Part shown: positions 6,108-14,532 of the stretch, one piece after another | How positions within the stretch are numbered: position 1 is the stretch's first letter | How the letters are laid out: every line of letters begins with the position of its first letter | IMG/VR virus record: IMGVR_UViG_3300033155_000058 | Coordinates: 1-23,785 of that record | Strand: one strand, 5' to 3' | Origin: a virus | DNA: 23,785 nt | The notes under the pieces: model-generated | The model's database searches: none | Told to the model about the DNA's origin: nothing | What the model saw: the letters and a program-made list of their open reading frames with translations, nothing else | Program-made: the position numbers and the translations under genes

Positions 6108-7688
6108 ATGAGTGATTGGTTGACAAAGGCACAAGCTCGAATTGAGGGGATGCCTGAAGAAGCTATTCAAATTAGAGAAGCTGCTAAGAAAGATTTATTC
6201 TTCTTCGCAGAACTTGTCAACCCACTCAGGGTCTACGGAGACATCCATAAAGAAGTTTTTAAATGGCTGCAGTCCGATGACCAGGGTAACCAACTTCTCC
6301 TCCTCCCACGAGCACACATGAAGTCTCATGAGATAGCTGTATGGTGTGCTTGGTATATTACGAAACACCCTGAGACTACTATCCTCTATATGTCTGCTAC
6401 TGCGGAACTCGCAGAGAAGCAGCTTTATGATATAAAGAACATGCTCACGAATGACAACTACACTCGCTACTTCCCAGACATGGTTAATGTCGAAGATGGG
6501 AAGAGGGAGAAGTGGGCTGTATCTAAGATTGCAGTAGATCATCCAAGCCGTCGTGCTGAAGGTATTAGAGACTGGACGGTAGCAACCGCTGGCTTGACCA
6601 CCAACACGACAGGATGGCACGCTGATGTAATCATAGCGGATGACGTTGTTGTTCCAGACAACGCTTACACAGAGGACGGGAGGAAGAGGGTTGTTTCGGC
6701 AATGTCTCAGATGACCTCTATCAGAAATGCTGGTGGCTTCACGAAAGCCTGTGGTACAAGATACCACCCTGCAGATATCTACGAGACCTGGAAGGGTCAG
6801 ACAATGATGGTCTACAACGAGGAGACTCAAGAGGTTATAGATCAAGTTCTTATCTGGGATATAAAGGAACACTCCGTTGAGGTTGATGGTGTCTTTCTCT
6901 GGCCGAGAGAGATGAGAAAGGATGGAAAGTCCTTTGGTTTCAATATGAATGTTCTCTCAAGAATCCGTGGAGAGTACGAGGACACTACTCAGTACTTCGC
7001 ACAGTATTACAACAATCCTAACAGCCCAGGTTCTGAGAGGATAGAGAGAAATAAATTTCAATATTACGATAAGAGACACCTCCGACAAGAAGGCGGTAGC
7101 TGGTATTTCAAAGGGAGTAGGCTGAATGTCTATGCTTCCATTGACTTTGCCTTCAGCTTAAACAAGAAGGCTGACTTTACAGCTATCGTTGTTATTGGGG
7201 TTTCCTCTGATGGCGACATCTACATCTTGGACATAGAACGATTCAAGACGGACAGGTCTCAGGAGTACTTCAAGAAGATTGCCCTTCTACATTCCCAATG
7301 GGAGTTTAAGAAGCTCCGTGCGGAGGTCTCTGTGGCTCAACAGATTATCGTGAATGACATCAAGGACTACATCAAGAAAGAAGGCATGAGGCTTTCTGTA
7401 GACCCTTACCGTCCTAACAAGTCTGAGGGTTCTAAGGAAGAACGTATAGCAGCTACCCTAGAGCATCGTTATGAGAACCAAGCTATCTGGCATTACAAGG
7501 GTGGCTACACACAAGTCTTGGAGGAAGAGCTTATCCTAGCAAGACCTCCCCATGATGACTTGAAAGATGCTCTAGCTTCTGCAGTATCCATTTCAATTAA
7601 ACCCAAGCAGTCTCGACATACGAGAGACTTCGGAAACAGTAATGTTATCAAAACACATAAAAGATTCGGCGGCGTTTCTTTCCAATAG
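6108..7688 (+). CDS. terL: terminase large subunit (packaging ATPase and nuclease)
   Basis: This 526-residue protein drives DNA into the procapsid and cuts it. The ATPase domain (about 30-250) shows a degenerate Walker A at 67-74 (PRAHMKSH, keeping Arg68 and Lys72 but lacking the usual glycines). A Walker B VIIADD ends at Asp178-Asp179, and the coupling segment CGTRYHP lies near 215. The nuclease domain (about 335-500) has the RNase H-like acidic residues expected: Asp346 in ASIDFAFS, Glu406 in LRAEVS, and Asp483/Asp484 in PPHDDLKDA. Length is normal for T7-like podoviruses (about 550-590) or slightly short. ATG at 6108 follows AAGGAG. The family assignment is strong. Confidence 0.95.
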   Translation: MSDWLTKAQARIEGMPEEAIQIREAAKKDLFFFAELVNPLRVYGDIHKEVFKWLQSDDQGNQLLLLPRAHMKSHEIAVWCAWYITKHPETTILYMSATAELAEKQLYDIKNMLTNDNYTRYFPDMVNVEDGKREKWAVSKIAVDHPSRRAEGIRDWTVATAGLTTNTTGWHADVIIADDVVVPDNAYTEDGRKRVVSAMSQMTSIRNAGGFTKACGTRYHPADIYETWKGQTMMVYNEETQEVIDQVLIWDIKEHSVEVDGVFLWPREMRKDGKSFGFNMNVLSRIRGEYEDTTQYFAQYYNNPNSPGSERIERNKFQYYDKRHLRQEGGSWYFKGSRLNVYASIDFAFSLNKKADFTAIVVIGVSSDGDIYILDIERFKTDRSQEYFKKIALLHSQWEFKKLRAEVSVAQQIIVNDIKDYIKKEGMRLSVDPYRPNKSEGSKEERIAATLEHRYENQAIWHYKGGYTQVLEEELILARPPHDDLKDALASAVSISIKPKQSRHTRDFGNSNVIKTHKRFGGVSFQ

Positions 7689-7698
7689 GAGATAATAA

Positions 7699-9447
7699 GT
7701 GGCAGATCAAGTAGCAGAAATAAGTTCTTATATTGGACGAGAAGATCCTGCAGCATGGATTACAAATCAATGGGACACTTTCAATAACCAGAGATCTGGA
7801 AAGATGGCGGAGTGGGCAGAGTTAAGAGAATTTCTCTTTGCGACAGATACCTCCACAACTTCCGTAAACGATCTGGGTTGGAAGAATACGGTAACCATTC
7901 CGAAGCTAACACAGATAAGAGACAACTTACATTCTAACTATCTCTCTTCTCTGTTCCCAAATGACAAATGGTTGACTTGGGAAGCTTACAGCAAGGAGGG
8001 TGCTATTGCGGAGAAGCAGGAAGCTATCCAAGGTTACATGCGTAACAAGGTGAGAGAAGGTAATTTCAGGACAGTTGCATCCCAGCTCCTGACAGACTTC
8101 ATCGACTATGGTAACTGTTTTTCCACTATAGACTTCGAGAGGAAGTACAAGACTGGTAAGGATGGGGAGAAGATCCCTAGTTATATCGGCCCTGTAGCGA
8201 GACGCATTAGCCCTCTTGATATTGTATTCAACCCATTGGCTGCTTCCTTCAAAGACACCTTCAAGATCGTAAGATCTATCCACACCCTTGGTGCAGTGAA
8301 GAAGATGTCTATGGATCAACCAGAGAATGCAGAACTTGCAGCTTCTCTCTTAAAGAGATCTGATATTACCCAGAAAATGGGTGGATACAAGATGGAGGAT
8401 TTCGATAAGGCCGCAGGATTCTCAGTAGATGGTTTCGGGAATCTTCACGAGTATTACCAATCGAACTATGTTGAATTCCTCACCTTCTACGGAGACTACT
8501 ACGACAGTGTTACAGATACCCTTTACACCCAGAAAAAGATTACTATCGCAGACAGATCTTATGTGGTCTTCAATGACGATATTCCTTCGTGGCTTGGACA
8601 TGCTCCTATTTACCACAGTGGTTGGCGGGCTCGGCCTGATAACCTTTGGGCAATGGGGCCACTGGATAACCTTGTAGGTCTCCAGTATCGCTTAGATCAC
8701 CTAGAGAATCTTAAAGATGATGCGATGGATCTGCTGGTACACCCCCCTCTCAAGATCATTGGTGAGGTAGAAGAGTTCACGTATGGGCCAGGTGCTGAGA
8801 TTCATATTGATGAGAACGGTGACGTTCAAGAGCTGGGCAAAGGAGCTCAGGGTGTTGCTGTAGCTGAGAACTCTCAGCAGGTTATTGAGCAGCGCATGGA
8901 ACTCTATGCAGGGGCTCCAAGAGAGGCTATGGGTATCAGATCTCCAGGAGAGAAGACTCTCGGTGAGGTACAGCTCCTTGACAATGCTTCTAGTCGAATC
9001 TTCCAAGAGAAGATCACCTCTTTCGAGATTAACTGTGTAGAGCCAACCCTTAATGGAATGCTAGAGAGTGCTCGACGTAACATGGATGGTTCAGACACTA
9101 TCCGAGTTATGGATGACGATCTTGGTGTTGAGAAGTTCCTAGAGGTCTCTAAAGAAGACATTACAGCTACTGGAAAGCTCAGACCTATTGGTGCAAGACA
9201 CTTCGCTAAGAAGGCTCAAGACCTCCAGAACGTCCTTGGCATCTTTAATAGCGGTGCAGCCCCGACACTAGCCCCTCACATCTCTGGTGTGAATCTGGCT
9301 AAGTTCATCGAGGATGTCATTGGTATTGATAAGTATGAGATCTTCAAGCCGAATGTTGCTGTCTTTGAGCAGCAAGAGACTGCAAGACTTTCTAACCAAG
9401 CCCAAGAAGATTTAGAGATGGAGCAGAGTGAGGAGCCACCTTTATGA
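7699..9447 (+). CDS. portal (head-tail connector) protein
   Basis: This 582-residue protein starts with GTG and is preceded by AGGAGA six bases upstream. Portals form the dodecameric ring through which DNA is packaged and ejected. The segment around residues 404-425 (APREAMGIRSPGEKT, then EVQLL) is a phrase characteristic of podovirus portals. It lies directly downstream of terL and its length is close to T7 gp8 (536). The C-terminal tail is acidic (DLEMEQSEEPPL). The last four bases overlap the ATG of the next gene (ATGA), suggesting translational coupling. Confidence 0.9.
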   Translation: MADQVAEISSYIGREDPAAWITNQWDTFNNQRSGKMAEWAELREFLFATDTSTTSVNDLGWKNTVTIPKLTQIRDNLHSNYLSSLFPNDKWLTWEAYSKEGAIAEKQEAIQGYMRNKVREGNFRTVASQLLTDFIDYGNCFSTIDFERKYKTGKDGEKIPSYIGPVARRISPLDIVFNPLAASFKDTFKIVRSIHTLGAVKKMSMDQPENAELAASLLKRSDITQKMGGYKMEDFDKAAGFSVDGFGNLHEYYQSNYVEFLTFYGDYYDSVTDTLYTQKKITIADRSYVVFNDDIPSWLGHAPIYHSGWRARPDNLWAMGPLDNLVGLQYRLDHLENLKDDAMDLLVHPPLKIIGEVEEFTYGPGAEIHIDENGDVQELGKGAQGVAVAENSQQVIEQRMELYAGAPREAMGIRSPGEKTLGEVQLLDNASSRIFQEKITSFEINCVEPTLNGMLESARRNMDGSDTIRVMDDDLGVEKFLEVSKEDITATGKLRPIGARHFAKKAQDLQNVLGIFNSGAAPTLAPHISGVNLAKFIEDVIGIDKYEIFKPNVAVFEQQETARLSNQAQEDLEMEQSEEPPL

Positions 9448-9692
9448 AGACAGTATGGACACAAGGCCTAGAAGGAGACGCTAAACAAGATATCGTCTCC
9501 GCTTTCAAAGCTGGAACGCTGATAAGAGAGCGGCTCTCTAAGATGCTAGAGGCCAAGAGGTCTACCGCCATGAAGGCGAGGACTAATATAGACGATTATG
9601 AATCCCCCAGTTGGGCTTTTAAACAAGCAGACGTAGTGGGATATTCAAGAGCTATTCAAGAGATTATCAATCTTCTTGAAGATAAATCCTAG
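9444..9692 (+). CDS. small conserved-looking helical protein after portal
   Basis: This 82-residue protein overlaps the portal stop by 4 bases (ATGA). It reads as two amphipathic helices: residues 10-45 (VSAFKAGTLIRERLSKMLEA) and 63-80 (VGYSRAIQEIINLLED). I do not recognise a named family, although short helical proteins in this place occur in related phages. It is the last gene before the capsid promoter. A role in capsid assembly is a guess from position. Confidence 0.7.
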   Translation: MKTVWTQGLEGDAKQDIVSAFKAGTLIRERLSKMLEAKRSTAMKARTNIDDYESPSWAFKQADVVGYSRAIQEIINLLEDKS

Positions 9693-9694
9693 AG

Positions 9695-9763
9695 TTACTG
9701 GCACTTTTCCGATAACTCTGGTATATATACATATATAATATAAATACTTAGTATACTAGAAAT
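9695..9763 (+). repeat. promoter-containing element, copy B
   Basis: This is the second copy of the element at 131-200, with the same opening TTACTGGCACTTT, the same CTGGTATA block and the same closing AGTATACTAGAAAT. It fills a gap of 137 bases between the portal group and the scaffold gene. TACTAGAA occurs three times here and just after (9754-9761, 9763-9770, 9798-9805), compared with once in copy A. Confidence 0.8.
9698..9727 (+). promoter_or_regulatory. sigma-70-type extended -10 promoter ahead of capsid genes
   Basis: CTGGCA (9698-9703), an 18-base spacer and TATATA (9722-9727) with TGG just before it give the same geometry as the promoter at 134-163. The start would fall near 9734, leaving a leader of about 95 bases that contains the AGTATACT palindrome (9750-9757) and three TACTAGAA copies. 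The unit it would drive is scaffold, major capsid and decoration protein, ending at the terminator at 12084-12117. Confidence 0.6.
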
Positions 9764-9829
9764 ACTAGAAATAATATATTTTCTTCTATTACTAATATAC
9801 TAGAACTACTAATAATACAGGATAAATAC

Positions 9830-10606
9830 ATGACCGACCCGTCTAATGTGTTTCAAGATCCAGATAAAAAAGATATTACTCCAGGTACCCCAGACCCAGT
9901 GGTACCACCAAGCGTTCCCTCTGATAGTGTGTTCAAAGACCAATTAGCAGCTATCACCAATGAACGCGGTGAGCAGAAATACGACGATATCCCGAAAGCC
10001 CTAGAAGGCCTCCGCAACGCACAACAGCATATCCCGCAACTCCAGACTGAATTGGATGCGGCGAAAGTTGAGCTCTCAGCTCTACGCGAAGCGGCGGCAA
10101 GGCATGAGTCGGTTGAAGATGTCGTAGCTCGTCTTGCTGCATCGCAAGCTAACACCGATACCTCGGCTACAGGCTTGGATGAACAGAAAGCGTCTGCTTT
10201 GTTCGACCAGCTCCTGACTCAACGCGAGAGTGCTCAAGCATCTCAAACCAATCAGGAAACGGTTCAGAACGAGCTGGTTACTAAGTTCGGTAGCACCGAA
10301 GCAGCCAACAAAGCTGTTGTCGAGAAGGCTAAAGAACTAGGAACCTCAGCAGAAGAGCTTGGTAAATTGTCCGCACAAAATCCGAGGATGATACTAGAGC
10401 TCTTCAAATCTGTTTCGGGAACTCCTTCAGGAGCCCCTCCAACACCAAGCGTAAACACTGACGGTTTTCTGAGTAAGAAAGAAGAAGAGCATGGTTTAGT
10501 AAAACCCGAGAAGTCTCTCCTATCAGGTGCTACTTTTAAAGAGCAACTGGCTTATCTCCAGAAAGTCCGTGAAGATGTCTATAAAAAACATGGCGTTACT
10601 ACCTAA
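9830..10606 (+). CDS. capsid scaffolding protein
   Basis: This 258-residue protein lies directly before the major capsid gene, the usual place for a scaffold. The N-terminus (1-35) is rich in Pro and Asp and disordered. Residues of about 55-105 form a charged coiled coil (LRNAQQHIPQLQTELDAAKV, then ELSALREAAARHE). The middle is rich in Gln, Ala and Thr. The C-terminal helix (FKEQLAYLQKVREDVYKKHG) is basic and fits the capsid-binding helix of scaffolds. ATG 9830 has AGGA seven bases upstream. It would template procapsid assembly and then leave. Base composition is slightly more GC-rich than in the fibre genes. Scaffolds vary too much in sequence for a named family. Confidence 0.85.
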   Translation: MTDPSNVFQDPDKKDITPGTPDPVVPPSVPSDSVFKDQLAAITNERGEQKYDDIPKALEGLRNAQQHIPQLQTELDAAKVELSALREAAARHESVEDVVARLAASQANTDTSATGLDEQKASALFDQLLTQRESAQASQTNQETVQNELVTKFGSTEAANKAVVEKAKELGTSAEELGKLSAQNPRMILELFKSVSGTPSGAPPTPSVNTDGFLSKKEEEHGLVKPEKSLLSGATFKEQLAYLQKVREDVYKKHGVTT

Positions 10607-10616
10607 GGTATCATAA

Positions 10617-11567
10617 ATGCAACTAACTACTAATTCCCAAGCGTTCATCGAGGCGGAGCAGTATTCCTCTTTCATCCTCATGAACCTACACGATGGTCTC
10701 TTGCCAGAGTCCTTCGCTCGTGATGTATCTGACTTCGGTTCAGGTACTACTCTTAATATCAAAACCGTAGGTTCGGTTACTCTTCAGGAAGCGTCGGAAG
10801 ACACCCCCCTGATTTATAACCCTATCGAATCCGGTAATATTACCATGCAGATCAACAACTATGTTGGCGATGCTTGGTATGTATCTGATGACCTCCGAGA
10901 GGATGGTTCTCAAGTAGATCAACTCATGGTTCAGCGTTCTGTTGAGTCTACCCGCGCAATGCAGGAAGTGTTTGAATCTCGTTTCCTCACAGTCTGTAAT
11001 GATGCTCAGACCAATGCTAATGCTAACCTGATCAATGGCTTCGCCCATCGGGTATCCTCTGCAGTAACTACTACAGGTCATGAGAATACCTTTGAGCTGA
11101 GTGCTCTTATCGGTATGCGTCTTGCCTTCGATAAGGCTAACGTACCTGCAGAAGGTCGTGTCTTCATCTGTGACCCAGTTGTAGAAGCCACTATGAATGG
11201 TCTCGTTAACATCACCACCGATGTTACCCCATTCGCCGAGCGCATCCTTGAGCAAGGTATGGCACGAGGCCAGAAGTTCCTGATGAACCTGTATGGTTGG
11301 GACATCATGACTTCTAACCGTCTGGACACGGGTACCTTCAGTGATGGTACTACCGAAGTAACCGGCGCAGTAGCCAACATCTTCATGTGTATTCTGGATG
11401 ACCAGACCAAGCCTATCATGAAAGCTTGGAGACGACTACCTAAGGTAGAGGGTGAGCGCAATAAAGATCGTGCTCGTGACGAGTTTGTTGTCCGTAGTAA
11501 GTGGGGCTTTGGCCCGCAGCGCGTGGATACTCTCGGTATCTACATCACTTCTGCAACCAACTACTAA
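10617..11567 (+). CDS. major capsid protein
   Basis: This 316-residue protein starts 10 bases after the scaffold stop. Features typical of podovirus capsid proteins with the HK97 fold are visible: an early helix (FIEAEQYSSFILMNL), the segment VGDAWYVSDDLREDGSQVDQ that resembles the E-loop to spine region, AFDKANVPAEGRVFICDP in the A-domain region, and a C-terminus with WGFGPQRVDTLGIYITS. It assembles into the icosahedral shell with the scaffold. Position after the scaffold, length and these segments agree. The HK97 fold itself is inferred. Confidence 0.92.
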   Translation: MQLTTNSQAFIEAEQYSSFILMNLHDGLLPESFARDVSDFGSGTTLNIKTVGSVTLQEASEDTPLIYNPIESGNITMQINNYVGDAWYVSDDLREDGSQVDQLMVQRSVESTRAMQEVFESRFLTVCNDAQTNANANLINGFAHRVSSAVTTTGHENTFELSALIGMRLAFDKANVPAEGRVFICDPVVEATMNGLVNITTDVTPFAERILEQGMARGQKFLMNLYGWDIMTSNRLDTGTFSDGTTEVTGAVANIFMCILDDQTKPIMKAWRRLPKVEGERNKDRARDEFVVRSKWGFGPQRVDTLGIYITSATNY

Positions 11568-11578
11568 GGAGAATACAA

Positions 11579-12061
11579 ATGTCAGGTTTTGAAGATAGTG
11601 CTGGTCTTAATGTAAAGAACCAGTACGGCCCCCGAGACACTGGTCGCGCCACTGGCGTGATTGGTACCCAAGGTGTTAAGACTCAGCTCGCAATCGAGTT
11701 GACTGGCGCTCAAATTGATGACGGTATTTACATCGAGGATTTTGTTATCCCGCAGTATGCCATCATCACTGCTTGTTTCCTAGAGGTTACTGAAGCATTC
11801 GTCCTAGACGGTAATGCTGATAACACTCTTGAAGTGGGTACTAGCGGTTCGGAAGCTACTAACGGTTTCTCAATCACCTCCGCTCAATGTGAAGCACTTG
11901 GTGCTACCTCACTAACTGGTGCCCTCTCAGGTACTTGGGATGCTGAAGCAGATCTTGCAGCAGCTACCACTGTTAGTGTTGTAGTCGCAGGTACTACTCC
12001 TTCTGTCGATACCACTGTTGGTAAAGGTCGGATTGTAATTGAGTATGTTAAGGCCGCTTAG
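11579..12061 (+). CDS. capsid decoration-like protein
   Basis: I start this 160-residue protein at ATG 11579, which has AAGGAG in the gap after the capsid stop. A longer frame opening at 11501 would overlap the capsid gene by 67 bases with no ribosome site. The sequence begins MSGFEDSAGLNVKNQYGP and is beta-rich, with many Thr, Ala and Gly residues (SITSAQCEALGATSL, TVSVVVAGTTPSVD). It shares a transcript with the scaffold and capsid genes and is followed by a strong terminator, so equimolar production with capsid protein is plausible. A shell-stabilising or decoration role is inferred from position. Confidence 0.75.
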   Translation: MSGFEDSAGLNVKNQYGPRDTGRATGVIGTQGVKTQLAIELTGAQIDDGIYIEDFVIPQYAIITACFLEVTEAFVLDGNADNTLEVGTSGSEATNGFSITSAQCEALGATSLTGALSGTWDAEADLAAATTVSVVVAGTTPSVDTTVGKGRIVIEYVKAA

Positions 12062-12083
12062 TAGGTTCTAACAGCTAACTGAA

Positions 12084-12117
12084 GGCGGGACAGGAGAAAT
12101 CCTCTCCTGCCTTTTTT
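12084..12117 (+). terminator. intrinsic terminator after the capsid genes
   Basis: The stem is 12084-12095 (GGCGGGACAGGA) with 12100-12111, closed by a GAAA loop (12096-12099). It has 12 positions with one G-U pair (12087/12108) and one C-C mismatch (12091/12104). Six T residues follow at 12112-12117. It lies 23 bases after the decoration gene stop and 20 bases before the next start. This is the clearest terminator in the window and closes the unit begun at 9698. Confidence 0.88.
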
Positions 12118-12136
12118 ATTACCTAAAGGAAAGTAA

Positions 12137-12715
12137 ATGGCTATCGAACATGAAGATATTGATGACTCCAAGCTCCATGAGCCCAAAGGAGTCAAGAACG
12201 CTTTAGCAGGAACTATATACAGGGCAGACGGGGCGGGTGGTGGTGAATGGCAACATTCCAGTCTGAGTTGCCATGGACAGATGGAAATAGTTAACAATGC
12301 CACTGTTACTGCTGTTACTGCGGCAGTTGACGCTACCCTTAATACCGACACAGACTACTCGAAGATAGTTGCTGGATGGGGTAGTCCCCATGTCCACAAT
12401 ATAACCTTTGACACGGATAAGTTAACTGTCCTTATAGCGGGTCACTATGAACTCGCCTTTTGGTCAAGTTTTGAGGTACCCACCAATAACAACTTCGTTG
12501 GTATCAAGTTTAGTGTTAATGACTCTACCCCCTTTTCTCTACAGAAAATTGTAACTCAATCTGTAACCGCGAATGATTATAAGAATGTTTCTGGTCGCTC
12601 AGGTCTTGATTTGGGTGCTGGAGATACCCTCTCTGTTTATATGGCTGCAACCAAAACAGATAATATGGTTATAGAAGAAGCTGGTCTCTCTCTTATCCTA
12701 CTGCATGAGGCTTAA
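12137..12715 (+). CDS. head-fibre-like virion protein with jelly-roll head
   Basis: This 192-residue protein has ATG 12137 preceded by AAAGGAAAG. Residues 12-40 carry DDSKLHEPKG and YRADGAGGGEW, a phrase I associate with phage head-fibre and minor virion proteins. From about residue 90, GHYELAFWSSFEV, VGIKFSVND and GLDLGAGDTLSVYMA form a beta-sandwich similar to C1q/TNF-like heads. Position between the capsid group and the tail adaptor supports a head-surface protein or fibre. Alternatively it could be a short tail appendage. No promoter is visible in the 19 bases between the terminator and this gene, so it depends on readthrough or an unseen promoter. Confidence 0.72.
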   Translation: MAIEHEDIDDSKLHEPKGVKNALAGTIYRADGAGGGEWQHSSLSCHGQMEIVNNATVTAVTAAVDATLNTDTDYSKIVAGWGSPHVHNITFDTDKLTVLIAGHYELAFWSSFEVPTNNNFVGIKFSVNDSTPFSLQKIVTQSVTANDYKNVSGRSGLDLGAGDTLSVYMAATKTDNMVIEEAGLSLILLHEA

Positions 12716-12717
12716 TT

Positions 12718-13476
12718 ATGGCTAAGATGACTTTACTAGGAATCGTTCAAGACATTATGAACGACATGTCCTCTGACTTCGTTAATAGTATTGATGATAC
12801 AGAAGAATCACAGATGATTGCCCAGATAGTGAAGAGCACATACTTTGCTATGATGAGTAATCGGAACTGGCCCCACCTAAGCAGGGCTGTAGCTCTCACT
12901 GCCTATTCTGATAACGAACTTCCAACCCACATGAAGGTGGTGGAAGATATTAAAGAACTGCTGTTCCTTAACTACAATAAGGCTAAGGCCGGAGAGACAA
13001 GACTGAAGTATGGGAAGGTAGAGTGGAAAGATCCCGATGTGTTCCTCTACCGCATAAACCAAGAGAACAACGATGCTGATAATGTAGACGTTATCCAAGA
13101 TACCTCCGGTGTTCAGTTGTTAATCCGAAATGATACAGCCCCATCCTACTACACATCTTTCGACGACACAACCTTAATCTTTGACTCTTATGATTCGGAG
13201 ATAGATTCCTCACTTCAAGCAGGGAAGTTCCAAGCACAGGCCTATGTATTCCCTTCGTGGGCGCATGAGGACGAGGCAATTCCTGACCTCCCAGCAGAAG
13301 CTTTTATAGCGCTGCTTGAGGAAGCTAAGAGTAGGTCTTCTTTGAAGTTGAATAAAGAAGCAGACCAGAAGGCTGAACAAGAAGCTGGGAGACAGAACAG
13401 ATGGCTCTCTCGAAAGGCTTGGCAAATAAAGGGTGGTATTAAATACCAAAACTACGGAAGAACACCTAGGAAATAA
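12718..13476 (+). CDS. head-to-tail adaptor (T7 gp11-like tail tube A)
   Basis: This 252-residue protein starts 2 bases after the previous stop. The N-terminal part (LLGIVQDIMNDMSSDFVNSI, then DDTEESQMIAQIVKS and NRNWPHL) is a pattern seen in podovirus adaptor proteins that sit under the portal. The C-terminus is basic and helical (QKAEQEAGRQNRWLSRKAWQ). T7 gp11 is 196 residues, so this is somewhat longer. The gene order capsid, adaptor, nozzle matches T7. The protein would form the ring joining portal and nozzle. Confidence 0.82.
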   Translation: MAKMTLLGIVQDIMNDMSSDFVNSIDDTEESQMIAQIVKSTYFAMMSNRNWPHLSRAVALTAYSDNELPTHMKVVEDIKELLFLNYNKAKAGETRLKYGKVEWKDPDVFLYRINQENNDADNVDVIQDTSGVQLLIRNDTAPSYYTSFDDTTLIFDSYDSEIDSSLQAGKFQAQAYVFPSWAHEDEAIPDLPAEAFIALLEEAKSRSSLKLNKEADQKAEQEAGRQNRWLSRKAWQIKGGIKYQNYGRTPRK

Positions 13477-13478
13477 AT

Positions 13479-13676
13479 GTGACTTACGAATATAAAGGTT
13501 ATAAGATTACACCCTCTGACAGATACGCTTTGAAAGTAGTGAAGCCTATCGGTAAGGGTTCTGTACCAGCACCTCTAACAGGTCTCTACACTTCTTCTGG
13601 GGAGGCGGAAAGATCCATAGACATCTACCTTACAGAGAAGGAGAAACCTCGTGCCAAAACAAAACGTACCAGTTGA
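13479..13676 (+). CDS. small basic hypothetical protein
   Basis: This 65-residue protein starts with GTG at 13479. The ATG two bases earlier is followed by a stop, so it cannot be used. It begins MTYEYKGYKITPSDRYALKV and ends in a lysine-rich tail (EKEKPRAKTKRTS). Its last 26 bases overlap the start of the nozzle gene in another frame. The compact beta-like N-terminus resembles small single-domain phage proteins. I do not recognise a function. Being wedged between adaptor and nozzle suggests coupling to tail assembly. Confidence 0.65.
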   Translation: MTYEYKGYKITPSDRYALKVVKPIGKGSVPAPLTGLYTSSGEAERSIDIYLTEKEKPRAKTKRTS

Positions 13677-14532
13677 GCAAGTAACCTTCGCAGGGGGTCT
13701 CATCACAGAGGCTAACCCTCTTAACTTCCCCCCTAACGCTTCGTTAGACGAGGTTAACTTTGTAGCGGAGAAGGACGGAACCCGAAGAAGAAGACTCGGG
13801 ATGACTTATGAAACAGACCACACAGTAATCAACTCGACAGTAGTCCCCACAGCAGATAATAAAGTGGTGTTCTCCTCTTTTGTCTGGGAGAATGCTGGTG
13901 GGGATCCTGAGAGACAAGTCTCTGTTGTCCAGTCGGGTTCTGTGATCAAATTCTTTGACACCCTTACTACACCCCTCTCAGGAGCAGAACTCTACTCCTA
14001 TGATACGGGAACGACTCACAGCACATTCTTTTCTTTCGCTGTTGTAGATGGAACTCTTGTGGTAGCTGTCGGTCAAAAGGATATCTTACTTTTCCATTAT
14101 GACTCTGGTGTTATCTCTGAGACTACAGATATTCTCCGTACTAGGGATATGTTTGGTGTAGATGACAGCCTAGCTATCTCCCAGAGAGATGGAAGTCTTA
14201 CTGTGGAACACACCTACAATTTAAGAAACCAGTCCTTCAGTGTACCTCGTCTTCCTTTGACTGGGGATACCGTAGTAGATACTATAGGGGAGTTTGAAGG
14301 AGAGGCCTCTGTTTTTCCGAGTAATGCTGATGCTGTACACTATAATTTATATCCGAATGTTTCAGAATCTAATAGAACAGCGGACAGGTTTAATGTAAAA
14401 GACCTCACTGCTAATCCTCCAGGAACAACCCCAGCAGCTAGTGGACACTTCATCATAGATGCTTTAGAGAGAGGTGCTAGTCGGTTAGTGGAGTATGCCG
14501 ACCTTTTAAGTCAACACCCTGAGCTTAGCTAA
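13651..14532 (+). CDS. tail nozzle protein (T7 gp12-like), N-terminal part, ended by in-frame TAA
   Basis: GTG at 13651 has AAGGAG at 13638-13643. The 293 residues open with VEQVTFAGGLITEANPLNFP and NASLDEVNFV, the standard beginning of podovirus nozzle or tail-tube B proteins. The frame stops at TAA 14530-14532 after QHPELS. It then continues in the same frame, with no further stop, through PILTLPEDRTPEGASVLSEF into the next entry. Joined, the two parts make about 759 residues, close to T7 gp12 (794). The protein forms the distal tail tube and should be essential. The break is either a nonsense mutation, a sequence error or a readthrough site. Confidence 0.85.
   Translation: MPKQNVPVEQVTFAGGLITEANPLNFPPNASLDEVNFVAEKDGTRRRRLGMTYETDHTVINSTVVPTADNKVVFSSFVWENAGGDPERQVSVVQSGSVIKFFDTLTTPLSGAELYSYDTGTTHSTFFSFAVVDGTLVVAVGQKDILLFHYDSGVISETTDILRTRDMFGVDDSLAISQRDGSLTVEHTYNLRNQSFSVPRLPLTGDTVVDTIGEFEGEASVFPSNADAVHYNLYPNVSESNRTADRFNVKDLTANPPGTTPAASGHFIIDALERGASRLVEYADLLSQHPELS

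Noticed and set aside
6195-6872. A 225-codon open frame on the minus strand inside the large terminase gene
   Set aside because: It lies wholly antisense to a well-supported gene, its product is rich in Cys, Ser and Val with no recognisable domain, and all neighbours are on the plus strand.
8429-8677. An 82-codon plus-strand frame inside the portal gene
   Set aside because: Out-of-frame overlap of a strong gene, with low-complexity Thr/Leu content and no supporting ribosome site.
10740-11255. A 171-codon minus-strand frame inside the major capsid gene
   Set aside because: Antisense shadow of the capsid gene with no ribosome site or domain that I can see.
11501-11578. Upstream extension of the decoration-like protein into the capsid gene
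   Set aside because: The 26 extra residues would overlap the capsid coding region. ATG 11579 has AAGGAG at a good distance, which the earlier codon lacks.
14530-14532. Reassignment of TAA to an amino acid
   Set aside because: TAA ends many other genes in the window (for example at 2972, 5055, 11567, 12715), and the only tRNA here is tRNA-Thr(UGU).
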